Source: Cerasicoccus sp. TK19100
GTDB taxonomy: Bacteria > Verrucomicrobiota > Verrucomicrobiia > Opitutales > Cerasicoccaceae
Direction of reading: 5' to 3'
Length of the DNA stretch: 64,000 bases
NCBI RefSeq assembly: GCF_027257155.1
Contig: NZ_JAPWDU010000006.1
Location: 310,001-374,000 of the forward strand
Shown here: positions 28,647 through 38,637 of the stretch, piece after piece
Layout: every line of letters starts with the position of its first letter
How positions within the stretch are numbered: the first letter of the stretch is position 1
The notes under the pieces: model-generated
Told to the model about the DNA's origin: nothing
Seen by the model: the letters and a program-made list of their open reading frames with translations, nothing else
Database searches by the model: none
Program-made: the position numbers and the translations under genes

Positions 28647-29021
28647 ATGGGACTGTTTTCTAATTTATTGGGTAATGCGGGCGTCGTCGCCCCGGAGGAA
28701 CTTCAGGAAAAATACGGCCAGTTGCTGACCAATGGCGAAACGATCGACATCGGTTTTGCGGTCTTTCGCGATACCTTCGTTTTCACGAACAAACGCCTGC
28801 TACTCGTGGACGTGCAGGGTATGACCGGCAAGAAAATCGAATACCTCAGCGTGCCCTATGACAAGGTGACGAAGTTTAGCGTGGAGACCGCTGGTAGCTT
28901 CGACCTCGATGCAGAACTTAAAATTTGGGTGGGTAGCGACGATGTGCCGATCTGGAAGAAGTTCAACAAGAAGGTGAATATCTACGAACTACAGTCGGTG
29001 CTCGCCGGGCACGTTTTGTAG
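28647..29021 (+). CDS. Bacterial PH-domain protein
   Basis: 124 residues matching the single-domain bacterial pleckstrin-homology family (bPH_1). The characteristic strands FRDTFVFTNKRLLLVDVQG, IEYLSVPYDKVTKFSVET and DLDAELKIWVG are present, followed by a C-terminal helix (NIYELQSVLAGHVL). No signal peptide or membrane segment is seen. The function of this family is unknown. It converges with tyrS. Confidence 0.87.
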   Translation: MGLFSNLLGNAGVVAPEELQEKYGQLLTNGETIDIGFAVFRDTFVFTNKRLLLVDVQGMTGKKIEYLSVPYDKVTKFSVETAGSFDLDAELKIWVGSDDVPIWKKFNKKVNIYELQSVLAGHVL

Positions 29022-29059
29022 TCGCGCAACACCAGTGTTGTTACTTTCCAGAGGACTCC

Positions 29060-30241
29060 TTAGCCCAGCACCTTGAAGAACTTCCGCTTACCGGCCTGGA
29101 TGACGAGCTCGTCCGTGGGCTTGTCGATGTTGGTGGTCGGGTCGCTGACGGCTTCGTCGTTGATCTTGACGGCACCTTGCTCGATGAGGCGGCGGATCTC
29201 CTTTTTGCTTGGGAAAAAGTCGGTGGCCATCATGAGGTTGATCAGGCCAAAGCTGGCTTCGCCACCGGCGAGGTCGGCCCAGGCGAACTCGGGCATGTCG
29301 TCGGGGCGCTGGTTTTTGGCGAAAACTTGTTCAAATTGCTCCAGCTCGCGCTTGCCGTCGGCCAGGGAGTAGAACATGCCGACCAGGGACGCGGCGAGGT
29401 GCTTTTTAGAGCTCATCGGGTGGTCCTGCTTGTGGTGCTCAATGCGGTCTTCGTCCATGAGCAGGAGCAGGCGGTAGTAGTCCCACATCGTCTCGTCGTC
29501 GATGGACATGATGCGGCCAAACATCTCCTTGGGCGAATGGTTGAAGGAGATGTAGTTGTCGTAGCTCTTGGACATCTTCTTGACGCCGTCGAGGCCGACG
29601 AGGAGCGGCATGGTGATGACGGCCTGCTCGGGCTGCCCGGCGTCTTTTTGCAACTGGCGGCCGACGAGCATGTTAAAGAGCTGGTCGGTGCCGCCGAGCT
29701 CGACGTCGCTTTCGAGCATGACGGAGTCGTAGCCCTGCACGAGCGGGTAGAGGAACTCGACGATGGAGATCGGGCTGTTGCTCGCGTGGCGCTTGGCGAA
29801 GTCGTCGCGCTCAAGCATGCGGGCGACGGTCATCTTGCGGGCCAGGTTGAGCGTATCGCCGAAGGTCATTTTGTTGAACCACTCGCTGTTGTAGCGCACG
29901 AGGGTGCGTTCTTCGTCGAGGATTTTAAAGGCCTGGTCGAGGTAGGTTTCGGCGTTGGCGCGCACCTCGTCCTCGGTAAGGACCGGGCGGGTGTCGGAGC
30001 GTCCGCTGGGGTCGCCGATGGTGGCGGTGTAATCGCCGATGAGCAGGATGCACTCGTGGCCCATGTCCTGAAATTGCTTCATCTTGTTGAAGACAACGAG
30101 GTGGCCAAAGGTCAGGTCGGGGCGGGTGGGGTCGACGCCGAGTTTGATGCGGAGTTTTTTGCCAGCGCGAATGCGCTCCATTAGCTCGTCCGCGCCAATG
30201 ATGGTGTCGATGTTCTGCTTGATGATGTCTAGTCGGCTCAT
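29060..30241 (-). CDS. tyrS: Tyrosyl-tRNA synthetase
   Basis: 393 residues, class I synthetase that charges tRNA-Tyr. The HIGH-type motif is DPTRPDLTFGH (residues 37-47), the second signature KMSKSYDNY lies near 220, and an S4 RNA-binding domain closes the protein (KKEIRRLIEQGAVKIN). The size and the late KMSKS position fit the bacterial TyrRS type often called TyrZ/TyrRS-II. Confidence 0.96.
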   Translation of the reverse strand: MSRLDIIKQNIDTIIGADELMERIRAGKKLRIKLGVDPTRPDLTFGHLVVFNKMKQFQDMGHECILLIGDYTATIGDPSGRSDTRPVLTEDEVRANAETYLDQAFKILDEERTLVRYNSEWFNKMTFGDTLNLARKMTVARMLERDDFAKRHASNSPISIVEFLYPLVQGYDSVMLESDVELGGTDQLFNMLVGRQLQKDAGQPEQAVITMPLLVGLDGVKKMSKSYDNYISFNHSPKEMFGRIMSIDDETMWDYYRLLLLMDEDRIEHHKQDHPMSSKKHLAASLVGMFYSLADGKRELEQFEQVFAKNQRPDDMPEFAWADLAGGEASFGLINLMMATDFFPSKKEIRRLIEQGAVKINDEAVSDPTTNIDKPTDELVIQAGKRKFFKVLG

Positions 30242-30808
30242 GGGATTTCTTGGAAAGGCATGGATTAAAGTCGGAATCGACGCCGTTGGACAAGGGCAAA
30301 TGTCAACGGGGATTGCGGAATACGGATTGTGGAATATTTCCGGGGATGTTTGCGGGCTAGCGTAAGAATTTGGCCGCGCCTGTTTGGTTTAATTGAAGGT
30401 TTGATTTGGTAAGCCATTAAAAATGAGGGTTTTGGCGAATTGGCAAAACGACGTTTTTGCTTCTTGATGCGAAGTTCCCCACCATGAGGAGCCTGATATT
30501 AAAGCTAAGCTACACGATTTATTGCCACTGCTGTATGGCGTTGGTGAGGCTGCGTCGGTTCGTGTCATCAAACCGGCCCACCGAAGCTACGCCGGCCATC
30601 ACTGCTCAATCTCAGGCGTCCGTTTCCGATCCTTCATGAACCCCTAGTCGATTGGTTGAGGAATTGAAAGACTGGTGATACTTGGAAACGGGCGCCTGAA
30701 TCCGGGCGGGGTGGGGCAGTGCCGGATGCGTCGAATATTTGAGCGACCTAAAATCGGTTTTGGGTAAAGCTTGCCCCGTGCGTGGCGCATCGCTTTTGTG
30801 GCGGGCAA
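30242..30808. other. Gene-poor region upstream of tyrS
   Basis: Nothing convincing is encoded here. Short open frames of about 60 codons exist on both strands near 30390-30640 but overlap each other and lack recognisable protein features. One small hairpin (GCAAAA...TTTTTGC, 30443-30460) is present. No T-box leader or tRNA was recognised. Confidence 0.5.
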
Positions 30809-31120
30809 ATGGAGATGCCGATCATCATACTTGTGCTCGTGCTGAGCTTCCCGCTGCTGGCCTGGATGGTGCGACCGGGCTGGAGCGCAGGGGCTTACCT
30901 GCTGGCTGCGTATGTTTCCTTTTACTTCATCTTTTCGATTATGGTCGGGTTTGTCTTTGGCATCCTCTCGCTCTACCTATCGGCCTACTTCGAATGGATT
31001 AATGTAGCTTTGGCCCAGGAATGTATGGCGCTGGTTGCTTATGCGTTGCTCTTTACGCTGCTTGCCCGGGCATATTTTAAGGAGTTTGGCGATGGGCCGA
31101 CTCCAGCCGCGGCCAAGTAA
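30809..31120 (+). CDS. Small hypothetical membrane protein
   Basis: About 103 residues from the ATG at 30809 (MEMPIIILVLVLSF). Three hydrophobic segments are predicted, roughly at 3-18, 25-52 and 66-86, with a polar C-terminal tail. It is mostly helices, and I recognise no family. Codon use resembles the neighbours and both ends are free, so it is probably a real gene. Confidence 0.6.
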   Translation: MEMPIIILVLVLSFPLLAWMVRPGWSAGAYLLAAYVSFYFIFSIMVGFVFGILSLYLSAYFEWINVALAQECMALVAYALLFTLLARAYFKEFGDGPTPAAAK

Positions 31121-31337
31121 ACGGGCTTGTTGCACCGGATCTGACGCGCCGGGCGCGCTGCTAGCCGTGGCCACGGAACCGCTGAGGCGAAATGCGGAGG
31201 CGTGCTGACGCCAGTTGGGTGTTCAAACTTAATCAAATGATAAATATGCGGGCATCCATGTGGACAGATCCGCTGCAATGCTTGACTTGCGCTTCGCTTG
31301 GGGCTTGGTTGTGAGTTCATTCCAACCATTCTAATTT

Positions 31338-31808
31338 ATGGCATTATCTACCGGTACTACCGCTCCCGATTTCACGCTGAAGACTAAAAACGCAGACGGC
31401 CTGTCGGACGTCACCCTGAGCTCGAACTTCGGCTCCAAGAAGACCGTTCTTCTGTTTTTCCCGCTGGCATTCACCAGTGTTTGCCAAGACGAGCTCTGCA
31501 CGATGAGCAGCGCACTTGACGAATACGCCGGCCTCGACGCCGTGGTTTACGGCATCTCCGTGGACAGCCCGTTCTCGCAGGAAGCTTTCGCCAAGGCCAA
31601 CTCGATCACTGTGCCGCTGTTGTCGGACTTCAATAAGGACGTCGCCGCCAGCTACGACGTGCTCTACGAAGACCTGCTCGGCTTCAAGGGTGTGGCCAAG
31701 CGCGCCGCATTCGTCATCGACGCCGACGGCAAAATCGTCTATTCATGGGTGACGGAAGATCCGCATAACCTTCCGCCGTTTGACGAGGTCAAGGCTGCCC
31801 TCAGTTAA
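31338..31808 (+). CDS. Peroxiredoxin (AhpC/TSA family, AhpE-like)
   Basis: 156 residues. The peroxidatic motif is FPLAFTSVCQDELC, with Cys49 in place of the usual P-x-x-x-T/S-x-x-C ligand and a second Cys54 in the same helix that may resolve it. The N-terminal APDFTLKT and later VYGISVDSPFSQEAFA and KRAAFVIDADGKIVY are typical. It resembles the AhpE group, which uses mycothiol, thioredoxin or similar reductants. It lies 56 bp upstream of acnA, an oxidation-sensitive Fe-S enzyme, in the same direction. Confidence 0.9.
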   Translation: MALSTGTTAPDFTLKTKNADGLSDVTLSSNFGSKKTVLLFFPLAFTSVCQDELCTMSSALDEYAGLDAVVYGISVDSPFSQEAFAKANSITVPLLSDFNKDVAASYDVLYEDLLGFKGVAKRAAFVIDADGKIVYSWVTEDPHNLPPFDEVKAALS

Positions 31809-31864
31809 ACTTTTTCTTCTCTGGCTCAATTCGCATCAATCTTGCTTCGCTTTAATTAACAACC

Positions 31865-34615
31865 ATGTCAGACATCACCGACCCATTTAATGTCGTCCGT
31901 GAACTCGCCGACAAGGGAGTTTACTATTCACTGCCCGCGCTGGAAAAAAGCGGCGTAGGCCCGGTATCCACCTTGCCGGTTTGTATTCGTATCGTCCTGG
32001 AAAGCGTGCTGCGCAACTGCGGCACGGCAGGCATCAACGAAGAGGATGTGAAGCGATTGGCGAATTGGAACGCCGAGAAACCGGCCGCCGAAGAGGTGCC
32101 GTTTGTCGTCTCCCGCATTGTGCTGCAGGACTTTACCGGCGTGCCGTTGCTCGTCGACCTCGCAGCCATGCGCGACGCCGTTGCCGAGCTGAACAAAGAC
32201 GCCGGGTTGATCGAGCCGCTGGTGCCGGTCGACCTGGTGATTGACCACTCCGTGCAGGTGGATCGCGCCGGCACGGCAAACGCTTTCGTGGCGAACCTGC
32301 AGCGGGAGTTCGAGCGCAACATCGAGCGCTACGAGTTCCTCAAGTGGGGGCAGCAGGCTTTTGAAACCTTTAGCGTGGTGCCACCCGCGATCGGCATTGT
32401 CCACCAGGTGAATCTGGAGTACCTGGCGCGGGTCGTTTTCCAAAAGGAAATTGGCGGCAAAAACGTGCTTTACCCGGACAGCCTTGTGGGCACCGACTCG
32501 CACACCACGATGATCAACGGCCTCGGCATTGTCGGCTGGGGCGTGGGCGGCATCGAGGCGGAAGCTGGTATGCTTGGCCAGCCGGTTACGTTCCAGACGC
32601 CGGAAGTGATCGGGGTAAACCTGACCGGCACGCTCAAAGAGGGCGTCACCGCGACGGACCTCACACTGCGCATCACGGAAATGCTCCGCGCCGAAAAGGT
32701 GGTGGGCAAGTTCGTGGAATTCTACGGCGAGGGTGCCGAGGCGCTCACGTTGGCCGACCGCGCAACCATCGCCAATATGGCCCCGGAATACGGCGCGACG
32801 ATGGGCTTTTTCCCCGTCGACGACAAGTCGCTCGACTACCTGCGCGCCACCGGCCGCACGGAAGACCAGATTGCGCTGGTTAAAGAATTTTTGGACGCCC
32901 AGGGCCTCTTCGGCATGCCGAAGGCGGGCGAAATTAAATACACCAAAAGCCTCGACCTCGACCTGGCGACCATCGTGCCCAGCGTTGCTGGCCCAAAGCG
33001 ACCGCAGGACCGCATCGATCTGGACCAGCTCAAGTCGGCCTGGAACACGATGCTCCATGCGCCGATTGCCGAAGGTGGTTATGGCGTCTCCAATGAGAAC
33101 GCCAAACGCACGGCCTCCGTGGATGCCAGCAAAGACATCGAACGCTGGCGTGACGAGGGTGGGGCGCTGGTTCACACCGAGACGCTGCCGGAGATCACCC
33201 ACGGCTCCGTGCTCATTGCGGCGATCACCAGCTGCACCAACACCTCGAACCCGTCCGTGATGCTGGCCGCCGGTTTGGTCGCGAAAAAAGCCGTCGAAAA
33301 AGGCCTGACCGTCGACCCGACCGTCAAATGCTCGCTCGGGCCGGGCTCCCGCGTGGTGACCGATTATTTGAACGAAACCGGGCTGAGCAAATACCTCGAT
33401 AAGCTCGGCTTCAACCTCGTCGGCTACGGCTGCACGACCTGTATTGGCAACTCCGGGCCGCTGGACCAGTCTGTTGAGGAAGCCATTTCGGAGGGCGAGC
33501 TCGTGACGGCGTCAGTGCTCTCCGGTAACCGCAATTTCGAAGCCCGTGTCCATGGCTCCATTAAGGCGAATTTCCTGATGAGCCCCCCGCTGGTCGTGGC
33601 CTTCGCGCTGGCTGGCACGGTTAACTTCGACATGGACAACGACCCGCTCGGCACCGATGCAGACGGCAATCCCGTTTACCTGCGAGACATCTGGCCCAGC
33701 CACGAGGAAATCCAGGAAAACATCCTCAAGGGACTCAAGCCGGAGATGTTTCGCCAGAAGTATGCCGACCTCAACTCGGCCAGCCCTCAGTGGAATGACG
33801 TCCAGTCCTCGACGGGCGACATTTACGACTGGAACGCGAAGTCCACCTACATTCAGCAGCCGCCGTTCTTCGATGGCTTTGGCATGAAACCGGGCAAGAT
33901 CGAGTCGTTTGCCGGTTTGCGCCCGATGGCGCTCCTGGGGGACTCGGTGACCACGGACCACATTTCGCCTGCTGGCGCGATCAAGCCCGACAGCCCGGCT
34001 GGTAAATACCTGCTCGATAACGGCGTCGAGGTGCGTGAGTTTAACAGCTACGGCTCTCGCCGTGGCAACGACCGCGTGATGACCCGCGGGACCTTCGCCA
34101 ACGTCCGCATTCGCAACGAAATGGCCGACGGCAAGGAAGGCGGCTACACCAAGCTCCAGCCCGACGGCGAAATCATGCCCATCTACGATGCGGCCATGAA
34201 ATACAAGGAGCGCGGTGAAGGACTGATCGTAATCGGCGGCGTCGATTACGGCATGGGTTCCTCCCGCGACTGGGCCGCCAAAGGCACGGCCTTGCTTGGT
34301 GTAAAGGCTGTGGTAACCAAGTCTTACGAACGTATTCACCGCAGCAATCTGATTGGTATGGGCGTCCTGCCGCTTTGCTTCAAGGAAGGCGTAGACAAGG
34401 ATACGCTCGGTCTCGACGGGACAGAAGTCTTTGACATCCAAGGCTTAGGCGAAGATATCAAGCCCGGAGCCGAGGCCACTTTGGTCATCCATCGCGCGGA
34501 TGGTACAGAGGAAAAAGTCACGCTCGATGTGAGGTTGGACACTCAAGTTGAGATTGAATATTACCGCAATGGTGGTATCTTAACTTATGTTTTGCGCCAA
34601 TTGCTCGATAACTAA
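31865..34615 (+). CDS. acnA: Aconitate hydratase A
   Basis: 916 residues, the usual AcnA/IRP length. It isomerises citrate to isocitrate in the TCA cycle. The 4Fe-4S cysteines lie in [13 protein letters not shown] and [14 protein letters not shown]. Substrate-binding stretches [33 protein letters not shown] and [13 protein letters not shown] are intact. The swivel domain is C-terminal, as in AcnA rather than AcnB. The 56-bp spacing from the peroxiredoxin suggests possible cotranscription. Confidence 0.97.
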   Translation: MSDITDPFNVVRELADKGVYYSLPALEKSGVGPVSTLPVCIRIVLESVLRNCGTAGINEEDVKRLANWNAEKPAAEEVPFVVSRIVLQDFTGVPLLVDLAAMRDAVAELNKDAGLIEPLVPVDLVIDHSVQVDRAGTANAFVANLQREFERNIERYEFLKWGQQAFETFSVVPPAIGIVHQVNLEYLARVVFQKEIGGKNVLYPDSLVGTDSHTTMINGLGIVGWGVGGIEAEAGMLGQPVTFQTPEVIGVNLTGTLKEGVTATDLTLRITEMLRAEKVVGKFVEFYGEGAEALTLADRATIANMAPEYGATMGFFPVDDKSLDYLRATGRTEDQIALVKEFLDAQGLFGMPKAGEIKYTKSLDLDLATIVPSVAGPKRPQDRIDLDQLKSAWNTMLHAPIAEGGYGVSNENAKRTASVDASKDIERWRDEGGALVHTETLPEITHGSVLIAAITSCTNTSNPSVMLAAGLVAKKAVEKGLTVDPTVKCSLGPGSRVVTDYLNETGLSKYLDKLGFNLVGYGCTTCIGNSGPLDQSVEEAISEGELVTASVLSGNRNFEARVHGSIKANFLMSPPLVVAFALAGTVNFDMDNDPLGTDADGNPVYLRDIWPSHEEIQENILKGLKPEMFRQKYADLNSASPQWNDVQSSTGDIYDWNAKSTYIQQPPFFDGFGMKPGKIESFAGLRPMALLGDSVTTDHISPAGAIKPDSPAGKYLLDNGVEVREFNSYGSRRGNDRVMTRGTFANVRIRNEMADGKEGGYTKLQPDGEIMPIYDAAMKYKERGEGLIVIGGVDYGMGSSRDWAAKGTALLGVKAVVTKSYERIHRSNLIGMGVLPLCFKEGVDKDTLGLDGTEVFDIQGLGEDIKPGAEATLVIHRADGTEEKVTLDVRLDTQVEIEYYRNGGILTYVLRQLLDN

Positions 34616-34628
34616 TTTACAGCACTTT

Positions 34629-34661
34629 GTTTCGCCGTTCGGCCAATCCGGACGGCGAAAC
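34629..34661. terminator. Hairpin after acnA
   Basis: A 14-bp stem (GTTTCGCCGTTCGG with CCGGACGGCGAAAC, one wobble) begins 14 bp after the acnA stop. There is no T-run, so it may be an mRNA-stabilising hairpin or a weak terminator before the STAS gene. Confidence 0.6.
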
Positions 34662-34694
34662 TACCATCCCAGAACATAGACCTAACAGACATCC

Positions 34695-35207
34695 ATGCCC
34701 GAAACCGAAAGCCCAGTTTTTCTCATCGACGCTTATTCTGAGCCGGTGATTCTGCGCATTCAAGGCCGCGCCAGCTTCTTGAACTGCGCTCCCGTGCGCG
34801 ATTTTTTCGACCGTGTGGCCGAGATGGGGAAGCGCAGCGTGGTGATTGATTTCCAGGATTGCACGGGGATGGACAGTACCTTCCTCGGCATTATGGCGGG
34901 TGCCGCATTGGAGTTTCGCAAGCTGACGCCTCCTGGGGATTTCACCTTGGTGCGCCTGAGCCAGCGGAACCTGGAGCTAGTCCGTAATCTTGGCCTGCAC
35001 CGCATCATGAATGTGGAAACCGGTGATTTCGACATGGCCTTTAACCAGTCTGATTCGCTCAAGAATGCGAGCCAATCAGAAAAGGATAACGCCGAGATGG
35101 TGCTCAAGGCTCATGAGTGCCTCGTGGAAGCCGATAGTAGCAACCAGAAAAAATTTCAAGACGTGCTCTCTTTCCTGAGGCTGCAAGTCGATAAAGATAC
35201 CCCGTAA
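34695..35207 (+). CDS. STAS-domain protein (anti-sigma factor antagonist-like)
   Basis: 170 residues. Residues 8-110 form a STAS domain: VILRIQGRASFLNCAPV, VVIDFQDCTGMDSTFLGIM and FTLVRLSQRNLELVRNLGL. Ser61 of the DS pair is the position phosphorylated in SpoIIAA/RsbV-type antagonists. A helical tail of 55 residues follows. No partner kinase of the RsbW type is adjacent, but a hybrid histidine kinase gene starts 160 bp downstream in the same direction, which suggests one signalling locus. Confidence 0.87.
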   Translation: MPETESPVFLIDAYSEPVILRIQGRASFLNCAPVRDFFDRVAEMGKRSVVIDFQDCTGMDSTFLGIMAGAALEFRKLTPPGDFTLVRLSQRNLELVRNLGLHRIMNVETGDFDMAFNQSDSLKNASQSEKDNAEMVLKAHECLVEADSSNQKKFQDVLSFLRLQVDKDTP

Positions 35208-35369
35208 ATGATTACACTGAGGAATTAAGTCTCATGCTGATACATTGTCTAGGGGCTATGCATCAGTATATTTGTTGATAATTTCTCATAGGGTGAAAAA
35301 TGCGCTGGTAAATAGCGTGTAAAGACCATGTAAGCTCGCCTTCAGCTTATGATCTGCTAGGGTCTTTCT

Positions 35370-36986
35370 ATGGGAAGCATTGGCAGTTGGTGGGAGGACT
35401 TCTGCAGCACGGCGTTTATGCCGCACGGGCACTGCTATATGTGGGATCCGTGGATATTGTGGTTGCATGTGGTTGCCAATGGTATGGTGGTCGTCGCCTA
35501 TTGTTCGATTCCTTTTGGTCTATTTTACTTCGTGCGTCGTCGGCGGGATTTGATTTACAAGAACGTCTTTCTGCTCTTTGCGCTGTTCATCTTATGCTGT
35601 GCCGCGACTCATGCGATGGCGATCCTGACTATCTGGAAGCCGGTGTATGTGGCCGAGGGGGTTGTCCTGCTGATCACGGGGATTGTGTCAATGGCGAGCG
35701 CGGCGGTGCTCTTTAAGCTAATCCCTGAGGCGCTAAAGCTGCCCAATCCGCAAGAGTTGCGAAAAACGAAACATGAGCTGCAGGAAGAGGCCAAGAAATT
35801 GGCCCAGGCAGAGGCGGCGAGCCGGATGAAATCTCAATTTTTGGCCAATATGTCGCACGAAATTCGTACGCCGCTCAACGGTCTGCTGGGCTCAATCGAA
35901 CTGCTGGGCGATGACCCCGAGATGAAACAGCGTTTTGACACGGAGATCGGCATCGCTCAGCAATCCGGGGAGAATCTCCTGACGATTATTAATGACATTC
36001 TCGACCTGGCCAAAATCGAAGCGGGTAAATTAGAATTGCGAAATGTTCCGTTTGATCCGGCAGCGACCATCGCCAATATCGTAGAGCTGCTGCGCGTGAA
36101 GGCCGACGTGAAAAATCTGAAACTTCAATATGACTTTGCCGACGACATGCCAACACACGTCTATGGTGATCCGGTGCGCTTGTCGCAGATTTGCAGTAAC
36201 CTCCTGGCCAATGCCATCAAATTCACCGATGAGGGGCAAATCAACGTAACCCTGCACGTTGAAGAGGTGGAGAACGATACCGTATGCCTGAGTCTGGTGG
36301 TGCGCGATACCGGTATCGGAATACAGCAGGATAAAGTTTTTGAGATTTTTGAATCATTTAGCCAGGTGCATGGCGAAATCAATGATGAGCGCGGCGGCTC
36401 GGGTCTCGGGCTGGCGATTTCCAATGAGCTGGCCCGAAAGATGGGTGGTGGTTTGACCGTGGACAGTGAAGTCGGCGTCGGGTCGACGTTCACTGCGCTG
36501 GTGCGCCTCGGTTCCCCCAATTCCGTGCATGTGACGCAGCAGGCCAAGCTGCGCCGGAGTAAAAAGCTCACGGCGCTACCCGGTAAAGACAAACTCCAGA
36601 TCCTAGTGGCCGAGGATAATGCTTCCAGTCGCCACATCCTGCGTAAAATGCTGTTACAAGATTCGGTGGAAGTAACGGCTGTGACCAATGGTCTGGAGGC
36701 GCTGGAAGCTTTTGATGAAAACGACTTCGATCTGATCATCATGGACGTGCGCATGCCCAAAATGGACGGCCTGGCGGCAATTCGGAAGATTCGCGCTTCC
36801 AGGAAGGACCAGGAGAAAACGATTCCTATCCTGGTGTTGACCGCCTATGCGATGGAGGAGGATCAGGACCGCGTTATCAATGTCGGCGCGGATGCTCACT
36901 TGGCTAAGCCTTACCAAAAGCACGAGTTAATTGCCAAGGTCCAGCAATTGCTGGAGCATTACCACGCCACGGTTAATTACCGGTAA
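35370..36986 (+). CDS. Hybrid histidine kinase with ethylene-receptor-like sensor domain
   Basis: 538 residues. Three N-terminal membrane helices (about 28-54, 64-84, 93-116) follow the pattern of plant ETR1 and its cyanobacterial relatives: AYCSIPFGLFYFVRRR, then FILCCAATHAM, then VLFKLIPEALKLP. Cys77 and His81 are spaced like the Cu(I) ligands Cys65/His69 of ETR1, and Tyr44, Ile47, Pro48 and Ile74 also match. Position Asp25 of ETR1 is Asn37 here. A short coiled coil leads to a HisKA/HATPase kinase (His163 in MSHEIRTPLNG; ATP-binding DTGIGIQQDK and GGSGLGLAI) and a receiver with Asp459. There is no GAF domain. Copper and ethylene binding are inferred. Confidence 0.88.
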   Translation: MGSIGSWWEDFCSTAFMPHGHCYMWDPWILWLHVVANGMVVVAYCSIPFGLFYFVRRRRDLIYKNVFLLFALFILCCAATHAMAILTIWKPVYVAEGVVLLITGIVSMASAAVLFKLIPEALKLPNPQELRKTKHELQEEAKKLAQAEAASRMKSQFLANMSHEIRTPLNGLLGSIELLGDDPEMKQRFDTEIGIAQQSGENLLTIINDILDLAKIEAGKLELRNVPFDPAATIANIVELLRVKADVKNLKLQYDFADDMPTHVYGDPVRLSQICSNLLANAIKFTDEGQINVTLHVEEVENDTVCLSLVVRDTGIGIQQDKVFEIFESFSQVHGEINDERGGSGLGLAISNELARKMGGGLTVDSEVGVGSTFTALVRLGSPNSVHVTQQAKLRRSKKLTALPGKDKLQILVAEDNASSRHILRKMLLQDSVEVTAVTNGLEALEAFDENDFDLIIMDVRMPKMDGLAAIRKIRASRKDQEKTIPILVLTAYAMEEDQDRVINVGADAHLAKPYQKHELIAKVQQLLEHYHATVNYR

Positions 36987-37067
36987 AGATTCTCCGATCC
37001 GACCACTCGGGCGTCAGTTATGTGAGCTCTAGCGAGTTGGTGACGATTAGTCGGGACTTTTCTTCAG

Positions 37068-37517
37068 CTAACCCGCGACCTCCTGAGTGTCACTGGCTTC
37101 AGCGACCATCAGGCGGATGATGTTAGAATTGTTGGGCGGGCTCCAGCCGGTGGCGAGCAGATCGTAGTAATCTTTGGCAATCGCCTTTTGTTCCAGGCGT
37201 AGGCCAGCCATCTGGGATTCGATCTTCATCCGCTTGCGTTGGGCCGACTTGAAGGAGGAGGGGGGGAGGCCGCTTTTGGGGCGCTCGTTGTATTCCGCCA
37301 CTTCTTCGGCGACGAGCATCGCTTTTTCGCGGTATTTAGTGATGCGCTCCTGTAACTCCGGTGGCAGCGCCTCGAAAAAGTCCTGCAATTGCTTGTTCGG
37401 ATCATAGTCCACCGCGATTTCGGCGATGTCTGCTGACTCCAGCGACACGTCTTGGGCCCACGCCGGTTGTGTCAGCGTGGTCACCATGCCAATGGCGACT
37501 ATTGATGCGAACTTCAT
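37068..37517 (-). CDS. Hypothetical exported coiled-coil protein
   Basis: About 149 residues from the ATG at 37517. A signal peptide (MKFASIVAIGMVTTLTQPAWA) is followed by a mostly helical, charged mature part with heptad-like stretches (LQERITKYREKAMLVAEEV, RKRMKIESQMAGLRLEQKA). I recognise no family. It converges with the hybrid kinase gene. Confidence 0.65.
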   Translation of the reverse strand: MKFASIVAIGMVTTLTQPAWAQDVSLESADIAEIAVDYDPNKQLQDFFEALPPELQERITKYREKAMLVAEEVAEYNERPKSGLPPSSFKSAQRKRMKIESQMAGLRLEQKAIAKDYYDLLATGWSPPNNSNIIRLMVAEASDTQEVAG

Positions 37518-37655
37518 ATACAAATCAGACAGTTAAGGGACCTTACTTATTCCAAGCAAGGCGAATTCTTTAAATTACGACTCAAATTCTACATTCTTGA
37601 AGAGGATATTCTAGACAAACTGTTGCAGAAGCGATACCAACTGCCCTCTTTTGCG

Positions 37656-38522
37656 ATGAAAGTTTACATGAATGGCGATTTTGTAGACCAGGCGGACGCC
37701 AAGGTCTCGGTTTTTGATCACGGTTTCCTCTACGGTGACGGGATTTTTGAGGGTATCCGCCTCTACAATGGCAACGTCTACAAGCTCGATGAGCACCTGG
37801 AGCGTTTGGAGTTTTCCGCGCGCGCCATCATGCTTGAGATGCCTTGGACCCGCGCCGAGATCGCGGAAGCCGTTTGCGAATCCTGCCGGGTAAATAACCT
37901 CACCAACGGCTACATCCGCCTGATCGTTTCTCGCGGCGTTGGTTCATTGGGTCTGTCACCCAAGAGCTGTGCGAACCCGCAGTTGATCATCATCGCTGAC
38001 CAGATCCAGCTGTATCCCAAGGAGTTTTACACCGACGGCCTGAAGGTCATCACCGTGGCGACGCGTCGCAACAGCCCGGCTGCGCTGCCGCCGATGATCA
38101 AGAGCCTGAACTACCTGAACAACATTCTCGCCAAAATCGAGGCCGGCAACCTGGGCTACGTCGAGGCTTTCATGCTCAACGATCAGGGCTACGTGGCCGA
38201 GTGCACCGGGGACAACGTCTTCATCGTGCAGGGGGGCAAGATTTTCACCCCGCCGGTCAATGCCGGTTCGCTGACGGGTATTACCCGCCAGGCGGTTCTT
38301 GAAATCGCGAAAGACATTGGTATTGAGGTGGTTGAGACCAATCTGACGCGTTACGATCTCTGGATTGCCAAAGAATGCTTCCTCTCCGGAACGGCCGCAG
38401 AAGTGGTGCCCGTGGTGGAGATTGACGGTCGCCCGATTGGCGACGGCAAACCGGGGGCCCTGACCAAGCGCGTGCTGGAGGCTTTCCACGGCCGCGTTTC
38501 CCAGGATGGCGTGCGCATTTAG
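37656..38522 (+). CDS. ilvE: Branched-chain amino acid aminotransferase (class IV)
   Basis: About 288 residues from the ATG at 37656 (MKVYMNGDFVDQADA). This PLP-dependent fold-type IV enzyme carries VFDHGFLYGDGIFEGIRLY at the N-terminus, the PLP lysine Lys149 in MIKSLNYLNN, and YVAECTGDNVFIV, SLTGITRQAVLEIA and FLSGTAAEVVPV in the C-terminal half. The pattern fits IlvE, which makes Val, Leu and Ile; D-amino-acid transaminases share the fold but usually not this full set. Confidence 0.91.
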   Translation: MKVYMNGDFVDQADAKVSVFDHGFLYGDGIFEGIRLYNGNVYKLDEHLERLEFSARAIMLEMPWTRAEIAEAVCESCRVNNLTNGYIRLIVSRGVGSLGLSPKSCANPQLIIIADQIQLYPKEFYTDGLKVITVATRRNSPAALPPMIKSLNYLNNILAKIEAGNLGYVEAFMLNDQGYVAECTGDNVFIVQGGKIFTPPVNAGSLTGITRQAVLEIAKDIGIEVVETNLTRYDLWIAKECFLSGTAAEVVPVVEIDGRPIGDGKPGALTKRVLEAFHGRVSQDGVRI

Positions 38523-38637
38523 GTGCGCCGCCCTCAGCCCCTCCCGTGCAAAAAACATGCCCGGGTGATAGATATATCTGATTGCGTCTTTATTTGACAG
38601 CAGGGCCCAAGAGCCGCAATTTTACTAATTTCCAAGC

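Noticed and set aside
30200-30480. T-box riboswitch upstream of tyrS
   Set aside because: No specifier-loop stem or conserved T-box sequence was found on the minus strand.
30242-30808. Short open frames upstream of tyrS
   Set aside because: About 60 codons each, overlapping on both strands, without signal, domain or composition typical of genes here.
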